From: Azospirillum tabaci
GTDB taxonomy: Bacteria > Pseudomonadota > Alphaproteobacteria > Azospirillales > Azospirillaceae
Direction of reading: 5' to 3'
DNA: 64,000 nucleotides
Assembly: GCF_014596085.1 (NCBI RefSeq)
Contig: NZ_JACCJY010000010.1
Coordinates: 62,001-126,000 of the forward strand
The notes beneath the pieces were generated by a model, which was not told the origin of the DNA, did no database searches, and was given only the letters and a program-made list of their open reading frames with translations. Positions 42,625 through 51,142 of this stretch are shown here, one piece after another. How positions within the stretch are numbered: the first letter of the stretch is position 1; each line of letters opens with the position of its first letter. The position numbers were made by a program, and so were the translations under genes.

Positions 42625-43559
42625 TCGTCTTCGAGGGAGTGACCAAGCGGTTCGGCGCCTGGACCGCCGTGGACAACCTGTCGCTGACCGTGGCGGCCGG
42701 GGAGTTCCGCGTGCTCATCGGGCCGTCCGGCTCCGGCAAGTCCACGGTTTTGCGGATGATGAACCGGCTGATCGCGCCGGACGCCGGGACCATCCGGGTG
42801 GAGGGGGAAGACATCGCCCGCCTGAAGCCGGAGACGCTGCGCCGTCGCATGGGCTACGTGATCCAGAACATCGGGCTGTTTCCGCACTGGACGGTGGAGC
42901 GCAACATCGCCGCCGTGCCGGAACTGCTCGGCTGGCCCAGGGCGCGGGTGCGCGACCGGGTGACGGAGCTGCTCGCCCTGCTGAACCTCGACCCGGAGCG
43001 CTACCGCGGCGCCTACCCGCACGAACTGTCCGGCGGGCAGCAGCAGCGCGTCGGCGTCGCCCGCGCGCTGGCGGCGGAGCCGCACATCCTGCTGATGGAC
43101 GAGCCGTTCAGCGCGCTCGACCCGATCACCCGCGGCGCCTTGCAGGCGGAGATGGCGGCGATCCACAAGGCGACGGGGACCACCGTCGTCTTCGTCACCC
43201 ATGACATGGACGAGGCGCTGGCGCTGGCCAGCCGGATCGCCGTGCTGGACCGCGGGCGGCTGGTGCAGACCGGCACGCCGCTCGACATCCTGACCGATCC
43301 CGCCGACGACCGCGTGCGCGATCTGGTGGGGCGCGAGGATTGGGGGCTGAAACGGCTGGCCGTGGAGACGGTGGCGGAGCGGATGCGCCCCGGTGAAACG
43401 GCGCCGGGCGATCCCCTGGCGGCGGGGGCGCCGCTGCGTCAGGCGCTGGCCGAGATGGTGGCGCGCGGGACCGACCGGCTTCCCGTGGTGGACGGGCGGG
43501 GACGCCCGGCGGGCGCGCTCCACCTCGCCGACCTGCTGCGCGGGCCGGACCGCGCATGA
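42621..43559 (+). CDS. Osmoprotectant-type ABC ATP-binding protein (YehX-like)
   Basis: A 312-aa ATPase with a GTG start overlapping the upstream stop. Walker A is [10 protein letters not shown]-loop [18 protein letters not shown], signature [17 protein letters not shown], Walker [16 protein letters not shown]-loop [10 protein letters not shown]. The QNIGLFPH form of the Q-loop is typical of OpuA/ProV/YehX ATPases. The C-terminal 70 residues form at least one CBS-like element ([20 protein letters not shown]), which in this family senses ionic strength. Its stop overlaps the next permease start by ATGA. Confidence 0.92.
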   Translation: MIVFEGVTKRFGAWTAVDNLSLTVAAGEFRVLIGPSGSGKSTVLRMMNRLIAPDAGTIRVEGEDIARLKPETLRRRMGYVIQNIGLFPHWTVERNIAAVPELLGWPRARVRDRVTELLALLNLDPERYRGAYPHELSGGQQQRVGVARALAAEPHILLMDEPFSALDPITRGALQAEMAAIHKATGTTVVFVTHDMDEALALASRIAVLDRGRLVQTGTPLDILTDPADDRVRDLVGREDWGLKRLAVETVAERMRPGETAPGDPLAAGAPLRQALAEMVARGTDRLPVVDGRGRPAGALHLADLLRGPDRA

Positions 43560-44311
43560 GGGGCGGTCTCTCCGTTTTGCTGACGGACCGGCTGGCTCTG
43601 GGCTCGGTCGTCCTGGCGGCGCTGGTTTTGGGGATGCCGGCGCTGAAGCCGCTGTTCGCCGCGGCCTTCCCGGCGCTCGACCGGCCCTTGTACGAGGCGG
43701 ACGGCTTCCTGGCCCTGACGCTGGACCATCTCGCCCTGGCCGGCGGAGCGAGCCTGATCGCGGTGCTGCTGGGCGGGGCGGCGGGCATCGCGGTGACCCG
43801 GCCCTTCGGCCGGGAGTTCCGCGGCGTCCTCGACGCGGTGGCGGCGATGGGCCAGACCTTCCCGCCAGTGGCGGTGCTGGCCGTCTCGGTCCCCATCCTC
43901 GGCTTCGGCCCGGCCCCGGCGCTGATCGCGCTGACGCTCTACGGGCTGCTGCCCATCGTGGAGAACACCGTCGCCGGTCTGGAGTCGGTGCCGGAGCCGG
44001 TGCGCGAGGCGGCCCGCGGCATGGGCATGGGGCCGGGCGCGCTGCTGTGGCGGGTGGAACTGCCGCTCGCCGCCCCGGTGATCCTGGCTGGGGTGCGGAC
44101 GGCGGCGGTCGTCAATCTGGGCACGGCGGCCATCGCCTCCACGGTCGGGGCGAAGACCCTCGGCCTGCCGATCATCGTCGGGCTGAACGGCTCCAACCCC
44201 GCCTACGTCATCCAGGGCGCGCTGATCGTCGCCGCCCTCGCGGTGGTGATGGACGCCGGCTTCGACCGGCTGGCGGCGCGCCTGACCCGCTGGAGGCCCG
44301 GCGGCGCCTGA
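43556..44311 (+). CDS. Osmoprotectant-type ABC permease, short form (YehW-like)
   Basis: A 251-aa permease with about five to six helices, homologous to the C-terminal half of the long permease. The EAA loop reads VREAARGMGMGPGALLWRVELP. The segments MGQTFPPVAVLAVSVPILGF and GAKTLGLPIIVGL match the OpuB/YehW type. It is the last gene of the operon, converging on the RGS-like gene with only 17 bases between stops and no visible terminator. Confidence 0.9.
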   Translation: MRGGLSVLLTDRLALGSVVLAALVLGMPALKPLFAAAFPALDRPLYEADGFLALTLDHLALAGGASLIAVLLGGAAGIAVTRPFGREFRGVLDAVAAMGQTFPPVAVLAVSVPILGFGPAPALIALTLYGLLPIVENTVAGLESVPEPVREAARGMGMGPGALLWRVELPLAAPVILAGVRTAAVVNLGTAAIASTVGAKTLGLPIIVGLNGSNPAYVIQGALIVAALAVVMDAGFDRLAARLTRWRPGGA

Positions 44312-44328
44312 AGGACGCGGCCTGACGG

Positions 44329-45216
44329 TCACCGGTAGCCGAGCTTGCGCAGAGCGGGTTCCTCGAGCTTCCTGGCGCGCGGCAGCGTGTCTTCGTTCAC
44401 GACTTTCAGCACATGCGTCCGGATGCTCTTCAGAGCGTCCGTGTAAGCGCCGCTGTCGATTCCGTTGAAGAAATCAGTCCTGAGTTGGTCGTCAATGTTC
44501 AGACCTTTGGCGCTGTTCTGATTGATGAACACCTTGTAGAGTTTTGGCGCGCTTTTCTGATCGACGCCCTTGCGGGTGATCGACAGGAATTCGATGTTCT
44601 CGCCGGTCCGCCCCTGCACGGCGAAGGCGTGCAACAGCAGCGTCAGCTTGTTGCTTTTCAAAATCTCCTCGATCCCCTTTCCGGCGAAGGGATTCACGAA
44701 CTCGCCGCCCTTGGTCTGCGCCTGAACCTTCTGGTCCGCCTTGCGTTGCTTCTCATAGGCGGCCTCGTCCTTCGCCAGTCGGGCGCTGATGTCCTTGCGG
44801 TCCTTGGCGATGGCCTCCTCGAAAGCCTTGATGAGCTTGGTCGTGACGCTCGGCACCGATTTGGCGAAGGCCAGGGCCTTCTTCGCCACCGCGGCCTTCG
44901 GGTGAGCCTTCGTCAGAACGCCCAGATCCTTTGCGGCTTCCGCGGCCAGAGTGCCGACGGCCTTGAGCTTCCGGAGCATGGGGGTGACGACCTTGGCCAC
45001 CTCGGCTTCGTAGGTGCTGATGACGTCGTCGTCCAGCGGCTCCGGCTTGGCGAGGGCATGCAGCATCACCCGGTTCCAGGTGATCGCCTCGAACGCCTTT
45101 TCAGCGGCGGCGAGTCCCTCCAGAAACTGCGCACAGGCCGGTCGGTCCTGGCAGGTGCCAAGGCTGGCCGCCGCGACACGCGGAATGAGTTCGTCCGGAT
45201 ATCCAATGATCTTCAT
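44329..45216 (-). CDS. Helical protein with a C-terminal RGS-like domain
   Basis: A 295-aa cytoplasmic protein with ribosome site GGGAGG before the ATG at 45216. Residues 1-170 are mostly helix, with a charged coiled coil (125-168). Residues 181-283 read like a regulator-of-G-protein-signalling domain: GIEEILKSNKLTLLLHAF (helix 3), TGENIEFL (family ENLxFW), a shortened linker, KLYKVFINQNSAKGLNIDD (family IYxxFI and VNLD), a helix, and VLKVVNEDTLPRARK (family LMEKDSYPRF). Positions that contact G-alpha in RGS4 are matched by E206, N207, N240, D276 and R280. The assignment is by eye and its bacterial role is unknown. No partner GTPase gene adjoins it. A BON-LysM gene lies upstream on the same strand. 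Confidence 0.65.
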   Translation of the reverse strand: MKIIGYPDELIPRVAAASLGTCQDRPACAQFLEGLAAAEKAFEAITWNRVMLHALAKPEPLDDDVISTYEAEVAKVVTPMLRKLKAVGTLAAEAAKDLGVLTKAHPKAAVAKKALAFAKSVPSVTTKLIKAFEEAIAKDRKDISARLAKDEAAYEKQRKADQKVQAQTKGGEFVNPFAGKGIEEILKSNKLTLLLHAFAVQGRTGENIEFLSITRKGVDQKSAPKLYKVFINQNSAKGLNIDDQLRTDFFNGIDSGAYTDALKSIRTHVLKVVNEDTLPRARKLEEPALRKLGYR

Positions 45217-45373
45217 GGCCTGCGCCTCCCTGCCGGTTTGTGGGGAGAGCCTGCCGAAGCGACTTGGGCGGAGCAATTCGAGATCGGTCGGAATGACGGG
45301 AGTATCCGGCGCGATCTGCACCTTTGCGGACCGATCCCGCGGCGGAGCCTCGCCGCCGCGGGACGGTGCCGTC

Positions 45374-45859
45374 TCACTGCGGCGGGATGCGCAGAACCTG
45401 GCCGGGGTAGATCTTGTTCGGGTCCTTCAGCATCGGCTTGTTCGCCTCGAAGATGGCGTTGTAGCGGTTGGGGTCGCCGTAGACCTTCTTGGCGATGGCG
45501 GACAGGGTGTCGCCCTTCTCCACCGTGTGGAATCGCGTCTGGCTGGCCGGCTGCTCCGTCGGCGGCATGGTTGGCTGGTCCGGGCCGCCCGCACCCTGGT
45601 CCTTGGCGATGACGGCGGTCTGGTCGTCCACCCGCGACACGCCCTTCACGTTGCCGAGCGCCACCGCGATCTTCTCCTTTTCCTCCTGGGAGGCGGCGCT
45701 GCCGCGGACGGTCACCGTGTCGTCGGCGACCTGGATGTCCAGCCCGTTCGTCGGCAGGCCGACCTGCGACAGGTGGGATTTCAGCTCCTCGGCGGTCGGA
45801 GTGTCCGTGTCGCTGACCTTTTCGCCATGATCGCGGCGGAAGAAATCGAACAGGCCCAT
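45374..45859 (-). CDS. BON-LysM domain protein
   Basis: A 161-aa protein; the second of two adjacent ATGs (45859) has the better distance from GGGAGG. Order: MGLFDFFRRDHG start, a BON domain (about 20-85: LPTNGLDIQVADDTVTVRG, VKGVSRVDD), a Pro/Gln linker, and a C-terminal LysM (about 110-160: HTVEKGDTLSAIAKKVYGDP, ANKPMLKDPNKIYPGQVLRI). It has no signal peptide. This matches YgaU (Kbp)-type proteins; E. coli Kbp is a cytoplasmic potassium-binding protein. The neighbouring osmoprotectant operon makes a role in osmotic balance plausible. Confidence 0.87.
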   Translation of the reverse strand: MGLFDFFRRDHGEKVSDTDTPTAEELKSHLSQVGLPTNGLDIQVADDTVTVRGSAASQEEKEKIAVALGNVKGVSRVDDQTAVIAKDQGAGGPDQPTMPPTEQPASQTRFHTVEKGDTLSAIAKKVYGDPNRYNAIFEANKPMLKDPNKIYPGQVLRIPPQ

Positions 45860-45979
45860 CATGTCCTCCCTCGGTTGGTCGCCTTGGTAAGCGATCCCGA
45901 ACAACATCGCTGCGGCTCGCTGGTTTCACGCGCGGAGGAGGGGGTGCGGAACGCCGGGCTTAGCAGGCGCGTTCGGCTT

Positions 45980-46013
45980 CCCAAATAAGGCCATGGAACC
46001 CAAATAACGCCAT
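45980..46013. repeat. Short tandem repeat before HtrA-like gene
   Basis: CCCAAATAAGGCCAT and CCCAAATAACGCCAT repeat with a 19-base period, 58 bases before the start of the HtrA-like gene. The AT-rich centre stands out from the surroundings. It could be a promoter or protein-binding repeat. Confidence 0.6.
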
Positions 46014-46071
46014 AGAGAATCACGCCGAAAGGGGAGAGGATCACACCGCCCCCTGCGCAAAGGAGCCGCCG

Positions 46072-47052
46072 ATGAACCCGTCCGAAGACTGGCGGATTCC
46101 GCCGCAATTCCAGCCCGATCCCGATGATCTGGCCTACGATCTGGACCGGGCGCTGTCCGCCGTGGTCGGGCTGCGCGCCAGCGTTCCCGACGACGCCTAT
46201 ACCGCCGGCGTGCTGGGCACGGAGCGCGCCGGGCAGGGCGCCGTCATCCGCGAGGACGGGCTGGTCCTGACCATCGGCTACCTGATCGCGGAGGCCGAGG
46301 AGGTCTGGCTGACCACAAACGACGGGCGGGCGGTGCAGGCCCATGTCGTCGCCTACGATCACACCAGCGGATTCGGGCTGGTGCAGGCGCTGTCGCCGCT
46401 GGGCGTGCCGGCACTGATGCTCGGCTCGTCGCGCCATGTGCAGTTGGGCGACCCGGTGGTGGTGGCCGGAGCCGGCGGGCGGGCGCGGTCCATGACCGCG
46501 CGGGTGGTCGCCCGGCAGGAGTTCGCCGGCTACTGGGAATACATGATCGACGATGCGCTGTTCACCCTGCCGGCCCATCCGAACTGGGGTGGAACGGCGA
46601 TGCTGGGGGCGGGCGGCGAACTGCTGGGCATCGGCTCCCTGCAGCTTCAGTACCGGGCGCCGGAGGAGCGCGTCCTGCCGCTGAACATGAACGTGCCCAT
46701 CGATCTGCTGAAGCCGATTCTCGACGACCTGATGACCCGTGGGAAGGTCAGCGGCCCGCCGCGCCCCTGGCTCGGCCTCTACGCCACCCAGGACGAGCGC
46801 GAGCGGGTGGTGCTGGTCGGGCTGGCCGGAGACGGGCCGGCGCAGCGGGCGGAGTTGCGGGCCGGCGACGTGGTGCGCGCCGTCGCCGGGCAGCCGGTGG
46901 GCTCGCTGGCGGACTTCTACCGGGCCCTGTGGAACCTCGGCCCGGCGGGGGTCGACGTGCCGCTGACCATGGAGCGGGAGGGCGATGTGTTCGACATGCG
47001 CGTCGGCTCCAGCGACCGTGAGCGCTTTTTGAAGGCGGCGCGGCGGCACTGA
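46072..47052 (+). CDS. HtrA-like trypsin-fold/PDZ protein lacking the catalytic triad
   Basis: A 326-aa protein with the HtrA order: protease-like domain (about 25-215) and C-terminal PDZ (about 225-315, PRPWLGLYAT, AELRAGDVVRAVAGQPVG). There is no signal peptide. Against DegP, the histidine position is Y70 (LVLTIGYLI), the aspartate is G100 (DHTSGFGLVQA) and the serine is W172 (PNWGGTAM), so it should not cleave peptides. A scaffold or chaperone role is inferred. It is divergent from the BON-LysM gene and followed 61 bases later by a thioesterase gene. Confidence 0.85.
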   Translation: MNPSEDWRIPPQFQPDPDDLAYDLDRALSAVVGLRASVPDDAYTAGVLGTERAGQGAVIREDGLVLTIGYLIAEAEEVWLTTNDGRAVQAHVVAYDHTSGFGLVQALSPLGVPALMLGSSRHVQLGDPVVVAGAGGRARSMTARVVARQEFAGYWEYMIDDALFTLPAHPNWGGTAMLGAGGELLGIGSLQLQYRAPEERVLPLNMNVPIDLLKPILDDLMTRGKVSGPPRPWLGLYATQDERERVVLVGLAGDGPAQRAELRAGDVVRAVAGQPVGSLADFYRALWNLGPAGVDVPLTMEREGDVFDMRVGSSDRERFLKAARRH

Positions 47053-47113
47053 CGCGACCATTTGTGCGACACTGGCGCTCCAGAACCAAGAAGACGGGTT
47101 GGAGAGCGCTTTT

Positions 47114-47545
47114 ATGGACGACTTGATGAAGGGGGAACCGGCCTCCGGCTTCCAGACCCTGCTCGGATATACACTGGTGCGGTGGGACGAGGGCGTGGCG
47201 GAGGTGGAGCTGACCATCGCTCCGCAGCACCGCAACCGAGGCGGCGTCCTGCACGGCGGCGCGTTGATGACCCTGCTCGACACCGTCATGGGATTCGCGG
47301 CGACCCACTGCGCGGTGCCCGGCCATTCCCGCCGGGTGGTCACGCTGTCGCTGTCCTCCAGCTTCCTGGGTGCCGTGGCGGAGGGCACGGTGGTGGCCCG
47401 CGGCACGCTGCTGGGCGGCGGGCGCAAGATCGTCGGCTGCCGGGGCGAGGTGCGGCGCAAGGAGGACGGCGCGCTGCTGGCGTCCGCCGAGGGAATGTTC
47501 AAGTATGCTCCGGGAAGCGAAAATCCGGAGGGAACGCCCCGATGA
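47114..47545 (+). CDS. PaaI-type hotdog-fold thioesterase
   Basis: A 143-aa protein with GGAGAG seven bases before the ATG at 47114. The hotdog motif is clear: HRNRGGVLHGGALMTLLDTVMGFA, then RRVVTLSLSSSFLGAVAEGTVVARGTLL. The HGG-x-x-x-x-x-D pattern carries the catalytic aspartate of PaaI-type acyl-CoA thioesterases. It hydrolyses an acyl-CoA, probably with the enoyl-CoA hydratase-like enzyme whose start overlaps its stop by four bases. The acyl chain is not readable. Confidence 0.9.
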   Translation: MDDLMKGEPASGFQTLLGYTLVRWDEGVAEVELTIAPQHRNRGGVLHGGALMTLLDTVMGFAATHCAVPGHSRRVVTLSLSSSFLGAVAEGTVVARGTLLGGGRKIVGCRGEVRRKEDGALLASAEGMFKYAPGSENPEGTPR

Positions 47546-48342
47546 CCATTACGAACGATAAGAAGACTGGCTTGGACATCGCGCAGGACGGCCGTGTCCT
47601 GCGCCTGACCATCAACGACCCGGCCACCCGCAACTCGATCGGCCCGGCGCTGATGGAGGCGGCCCGCGCCGCCTTCGACGCGGCGGCAGCCGACGCAAGC
47701 GTCGGGGCGGTGGTGCTGACCGGCGCCGAAGGGGCCTTCTGCTCCGGCGGCAATCTGAAATGGCTGAAGGAGGCGCGCGGCGGCGACCGCGAGGCGGTTC
47801 GGGCGGGGGTGGAGAGCTTCCACGCCATGATCCGCAGCCTGCGCGCCTGCCCGAAGCCGGTCATCGCCGCGGTCGAGGGGCCGGCGGGCGGGGCGGGTTT
47901 CCCGCTGGCGCTGGCCTGCGACCTGATCGTCGCGGCGGAGGACGCGGTGTTCACCCTGTCCTACATCAAGGTCGCGCTGACCTCCGACGGCGGCGGCACG
48001 GCGTCGCTGGCCCGCGCGCTGCCGCCGCAGCTCGCCGCGGAGATCCTGTTCGAGGGCGGGCGCGTCGGTGCGCCGCGTCTGGCGCAGCTCGGCATGATCA
48101 ACCGGCTGACCGCTCCCGGCGGCGCGCTGGCCGAGGCGACCGCCTGGGCGGAACGGCTGGCCGCCGGCCCGACCGCCGCCCTGGGCCGCGCCAAGGGGCT
48201 GCTGGAGGTCGCTTACGGCGGGCTGGCGGAGCAGCTCGACCGCGAGCGCGACGCCTTCGTGGAGTCGCTGTTCCACGACGAGGCCGGGGAGGGCGTGACT
48301 GCCTTCTTCGAAAAGCGGGCGCCGGTGTTTCCGAAGGGGTGA
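47542..48342 (+). CDS. Enoyl-CoA hydratase/isomerase family protein
   Basis: A 266-aa crotonase-fold protein, coupled to the thioesterase gene by ATGA. The first oxyanion-hole motif is AFCSGGNLKWL, the second GPAGGAGFPLALACDL. At the catalytic glutamate positions it reads SYIKVALTSDGGGTASLAR. This pattern (TSDGG) is closer to isomerase-type members such as PaaG than to a classical hydratase, which would have two glutamates. A role in aromatic or fatty-acid CoA degradation is likely. A large hairpin element follows. Confidence 0.87.
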   Translation: MTITNDKKTGLDIAQDGRVLRLTINDPATRNSIGPALMEAARAAFDAAAADASVGAVVLTGAEGAFCSGGNLKWLKEARGGDREAVRAGVESFHAMIRSLRACPKPVIAAVEGPAGGAGFPLALACDLIVAAEDAVFTLSYIKVALTSDGGGTASLARALPPQLAAEILFEGGRVGAPRLAQLGMINRLTAPGGALAEATAWAERLAAGPTAALGRAKGLLEVAYGGLAEQLDRERDAFVESLFHDEAGEGVTAFFEKRAPVFPKG

Positions 48343-48359
48343 GTGGTCGCATAAGGGGT

Positions 48360-48440
48360 CCCCACCCCGGCCCTCCCCCGCTTCGCAGGGGAGGGAGAAA
48401 AGTCCCCTCCCCTGCGAAGCGGGGGAGGGCCGGGGTGGGG
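48360..48440. repeat. GC-rich inverted-repeat element, copy 3 (convergent gene ends)
   Basis: A perfect 36-bp inverted repeat (48360-48395 with 48405-48440) around a nine-base loop (GAGAAAAGTC region), with the core CCCTCCCCCGCTTCGCAGGG. It lies between the convergent enoyl-CoA hydratase and gnd genes and likely acts as a two-way terminator or RNA stabiliser. Confidence 0.88.
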
Positions 48441-48457
48441 GCCAGTGCAGAGCGCCC

Positions 48458-49900
48458 TCAGGCCCCCTTCCACTCCGTGTGCACCATGCCCGGACGGTCG
48501 GTGCGCTCGTAGCCGTGGGCGCCGAAATAGTCGCGCTGGGCCTGGATCATGTTGGCCCACAGCCGGCCGCTGCGGTAGCCGTCCCAGTAGGACAGGGCCG
48601 AGGCCATCGCCGGGACCGGCACCGCGGCCAGGGTCGCGGCGGCCACCACGCGGCGGAAGCCGGTGTCGCCGCGGGTCATCAGGCCGGCGATGTCGGGGTC
48701 CAGCATCAGGTTCGGCAGTTCCGGCGCGCGGTTCAGCGCGGTCAGGATGCGGTCGAGCAGGCGGGCGCGGATGATGCAGCCGCCGCGCCAGATGCGCGCC
48801 ACCGCCGCCAGATCGACGTCCCAGCCGAATTGCCGGCTGCCCGCCGCGATCACCGCGAAGCCCTGGGCGTAGACGGCGATCCGCCCGCTGAGCAGCGCGT
48901 CGCCGACGGACGCGACCAGATCCTCCGTGGAGGGGACGTGGGGGATGGCCAGCGCCTCGGAGGCGCGCACGCGCTCGTCCTTCAGGGCGGAAAGGCAGCG
49001 GGCGTGCACGGCCTCGGCGATGGTCGGGGCGGGCATGCCCAGCTCCAGCGCGGTGGTCGCCGCCCAGTGGCCGGTGCCCTTCTGGCCGGCGGCGTCGCGG
49101 ATCACTTCCAGGATCGGGGCGCCGGTCTCGCCGTCCTTCGTGCGCAGGATGTCGGTGGTGATCTCCATCAGGTAGGAGGCCAGCTCGCCGCCGTTCCATT
49201 CGGCGAAGATGTCCGCCAGACGCTCGTAGGAGCAGCCGCCGATCTCGCGCAGAAGATGATACGCCTCGGCGATCAGCTGCATGTCGGCGTATTCGATGCC
49301 GTTGTGGATCATCTTCACGAAGTGACCCGCCCCCTCCGGCCCGACGCGGGCGAAGCAGGACTCGCCGTCCGGGGCGCGGGCGGCGATGGCGGCCAGCAGC
49401 GGGGCGACGGGGGCCAGAGCCTCGGCGTCGCCGCCGGCCATCAGGGCCGGGCCGCGGCGCGCGCCCTCCTCGCCGCCCGACACGCCCAGCCCGACGAAGC
49501 GCACGCCCGCCGCCGCGGCGAGTGCTGCGCGGCGGTTGGTGTCGCGGAAATGGGAGTTGCCGCCGTCGATCAGCACATCGCCCGGCGACAGGCGGGGCAG
49601 CAGGGCCGCCGTCAACTCGTCCACCGGGGCGCCGGCGGGCACCATCATCAGGATCGTGCGCGGCGCCTTGAGCGCGCCCAGCAACGCCTCCACCGACGCG
49701 CAGGCGATGGCGTTGCCCACCTGGGCGGCAAAGGCGCCGCGGCGCCCCTCGTCCAGGTCGTAGCCCGCCACCACGGCCCCGTGGTCGGCCAGATTGGCGG
49801 CGAGGTTGCGCCCCATCACGCCCAGGCCGAGGACGGCGATGTCGGCCGAGCCGACGGCAGCGAATTCCGCTCCGGTCCCGGTCGCGTTGCCCTGCACCAT
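48458..49900 (-). CDS. gnd: 6-phosphogluconate dehydrogenase, decarboxylating
   Basis: A 480-aa enzyme oxidising 6-phosphogluconate to ribulose 5-phosphate with NADP. The N-terminal Rossmann fold has IAVLGLGVMGRNLAANLADHG, then LIDGGNSHFRDTNRR, GLGVSGGEEGARRGPALMAGG, and the catalytic Lys region GAGHFVKMIHNGIEYADMQL. The all-helical C-terminal half has QKGTGHWAA and RDYFGAHGYERTD. Length and motifs match the E. coli Gnd long form. It follows the LacI-type regulator gene by 64 bases and belongs to the gluconate divergon. Confidence 0.95.
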   Translation of the reverse strand: MVQGNATGTGAEFAAVGSADIAVLGLGVMGRNLAANLADHGAVVAGYDLDEGRRGAFAAQVGNAIACASVEALLGALKAPRTILMMVPAGAPVDELTAALLPRLSPGDVLIDGGNSHFRDTNRRAALAAAAGVRFVGLGVSGGEEGARRGPALMAGGDAEALAPVAPLLAAIAARAPDGESCFARVGPEGAGHFVKMIHNGIEYADMQLIAEAYHLLREIGGCSYERLADIFAEWNGGELASYLMEITTDILRTKDGETGAPILEVIRDAAGQKGTGHWAATTALELGMPAPTIAEAVHARCLSALKDERVRASEALAIPHVPSTEDLVASVGDALLSGRIAVYAQGFAVIAAGSRQFGWDVDLAAVARIWRGGCIIRARLLDRILTALNRAPELPNLMLDPDIAGLMTRGDTGFRRVVAAATLAAVPVPAMASALSYWDGYRSGRLWANMIQAQRDYFGAHGYERTDRPGMVHTEWKGA

Positions 49901-49964
49901 TACGACGAACTCCCGTACATTCTCTTTGATGACACCCCGCGGCGCGGGGGTCGGTTGCGGTCTC

Positions 49965-51023
49965 TCAAGTGGTCTCGCGGACCATCAGGCGAAAGCCCAG
50001 ATCCACACGGCGCGGATTTTCCCGGCTTTTCGGCGTTCGGTCCGCCATGCCCGCGATCAGCAGGCGGGCCGCCTCCACGCCGATCGCGCGGCGGGGGGTG
50101 GCGACGGTGGTCAGCGGCGGGACGGTCCAGGCCGCCCCCGCCAAATCATTGAACCCGGCGACGGCCAGCCGCTCCGGCACCGGGATGCCGAGCCGTACGC
50201 ATTGGAACAGCGCGCCCTGCGCCAGATCGTCGTTGCACAGGAACAGCGCGTCGGTGTCCGGATGCGCCGCCAGCGTGCGTTCCAGCAACTCCGCGCCCAG
50301 CGCGACGGAGGTGGCGTCCGGCACCATCAGTTCCAGAGCGGGGTCGTGCCGCCCGGCGTCGCGCAGCGCCTGCCGCCAGCCGTCGCAGCGCTGGCGCGTC
50401 CGCGGGTCGAGCTGCCCGGCGATCAAGCCGATCCGCCGCCGCCCCCGCGCTGCCAGATGCGCGCCGACGGCGTAACCGGCGTCGTACTGCGAGAAGCCGA
50501 CCGTCTGCACCGGGCAATCGCTGTGTTCACCCTCCGCGGCCAGATCCATGGTGTGGATGACCGGGATCGTCAGGCTGCGCAGCAGGTCCCAGGTGCCCGG
50601 CGTGTGGTCGAGCCCGGTCAGTATCACTCCATCCGGATCGTGGGCGAGCTGGGTGCGCAGCACGCGCTCCTCCGCCTCCGGGCCGTAGCCGGTGATGCCG
50701 ACCAGCGGCTGGTAGCCCTGCGGGCTCAGCGTCTCCTGCACGCCGGCCAGCAGATCGATGAAGACGGCGTTGGTCAGGGAGGGGATCAGCACCGCCACCG
50801 TCATCGTCCGCGCCGAGGCCAGCGCCGAGGCCACGCGGCTGGGCACGAAGCCCAGGCGGCGGCTCGCCTCCTCGACGCGGGCGCGCACCTCCTCGCTGAC
50901 CGTGTCCGGCCGGCGCAGGGCGCGGGACACGGTCATGGCGCTGACCCCGGCGGCGGCGGCGACGTCGGCCATGGTGGCGCGTCCGCTGCGCGAGGATCGG
51001 GGTTTGCGGGGGGTGGCGGTCAT
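49965..51023 (-). CDS. LacI-family regulator, GntR-like (gluconate)
   Basis: A 352-aa repressor. The helix-turn-helix is ATMADVAAAAGVSAMTVSRAL (split near 17-37), followed by the hinge helix SRVASALASARTMTVAVLIP and a periplasmic-binding-protein-like sensor domain (about 60-350; PDGVILTGLDHT, DALFLCNDDLAQGALF, LAVAGFNDLAG). It is divergent from gntK-edd and directly upstream of gnd. Two copies of a TGTTA.CG.TAACA operator lie in the shared region, so it is the likely repressor of all these genes and itself, released by gluconate or 6-phosphogluconate. Confidence 0.9.
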   Translation of the reverse strand: MTATPRKPRSSRSGRATMADVAAAAGVSAMTVSRALRRPDTVSEEVRARVEEASRRLGFVPSRVASALASARTMTVAVLIPSLTNAVFIDLLAGVQETLSPQGYQPLVGITGYGPEAEERVLRTQLAHDPDGVILTGLDHTPGTWDLLRSLTIPVIHTMDLAAEGEHSDCPVQTVGFSQYDAGYAVGAHLAARGRRRIGLIAGQLDPRTRQRCDGWRQALRDAGRHDPALELMVPDATSVALGAELLERTLAAHPDTDALFLCNDDLAQGALFQCVRLGIPVPERLAVAGFNDLAGAAWTVPPLTTVATPRRAIGVEAARLLIAGMADRTPKSRENPRRVDLGFRLMVRETT

Positions 51024-51084
51024 AGGCGTTCCAGTTGTCCGGCGGCCATTATCCCGCGCTGGATTGGGCTTTACAAGCCTCGTT

Positions 51085-51098
51085 TGTTAGCGGTAACA
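51085..51098. promoter_or_regulatory. Gluconate-repressor operator, site 1
   Basis: TGTTAGCGGTAACA, a near-palindrome of the LacI/GntR type, between the divergent regulator and kinase genes, 58 bases before the kinase start. It is the reverse complement of site 2. Confidence 0.75.
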
Positions 51099-51142
51099 TG
51101 CGCTCCTCTCCCCACTCCATTCTGTTTCGAGGACTGACCGGC

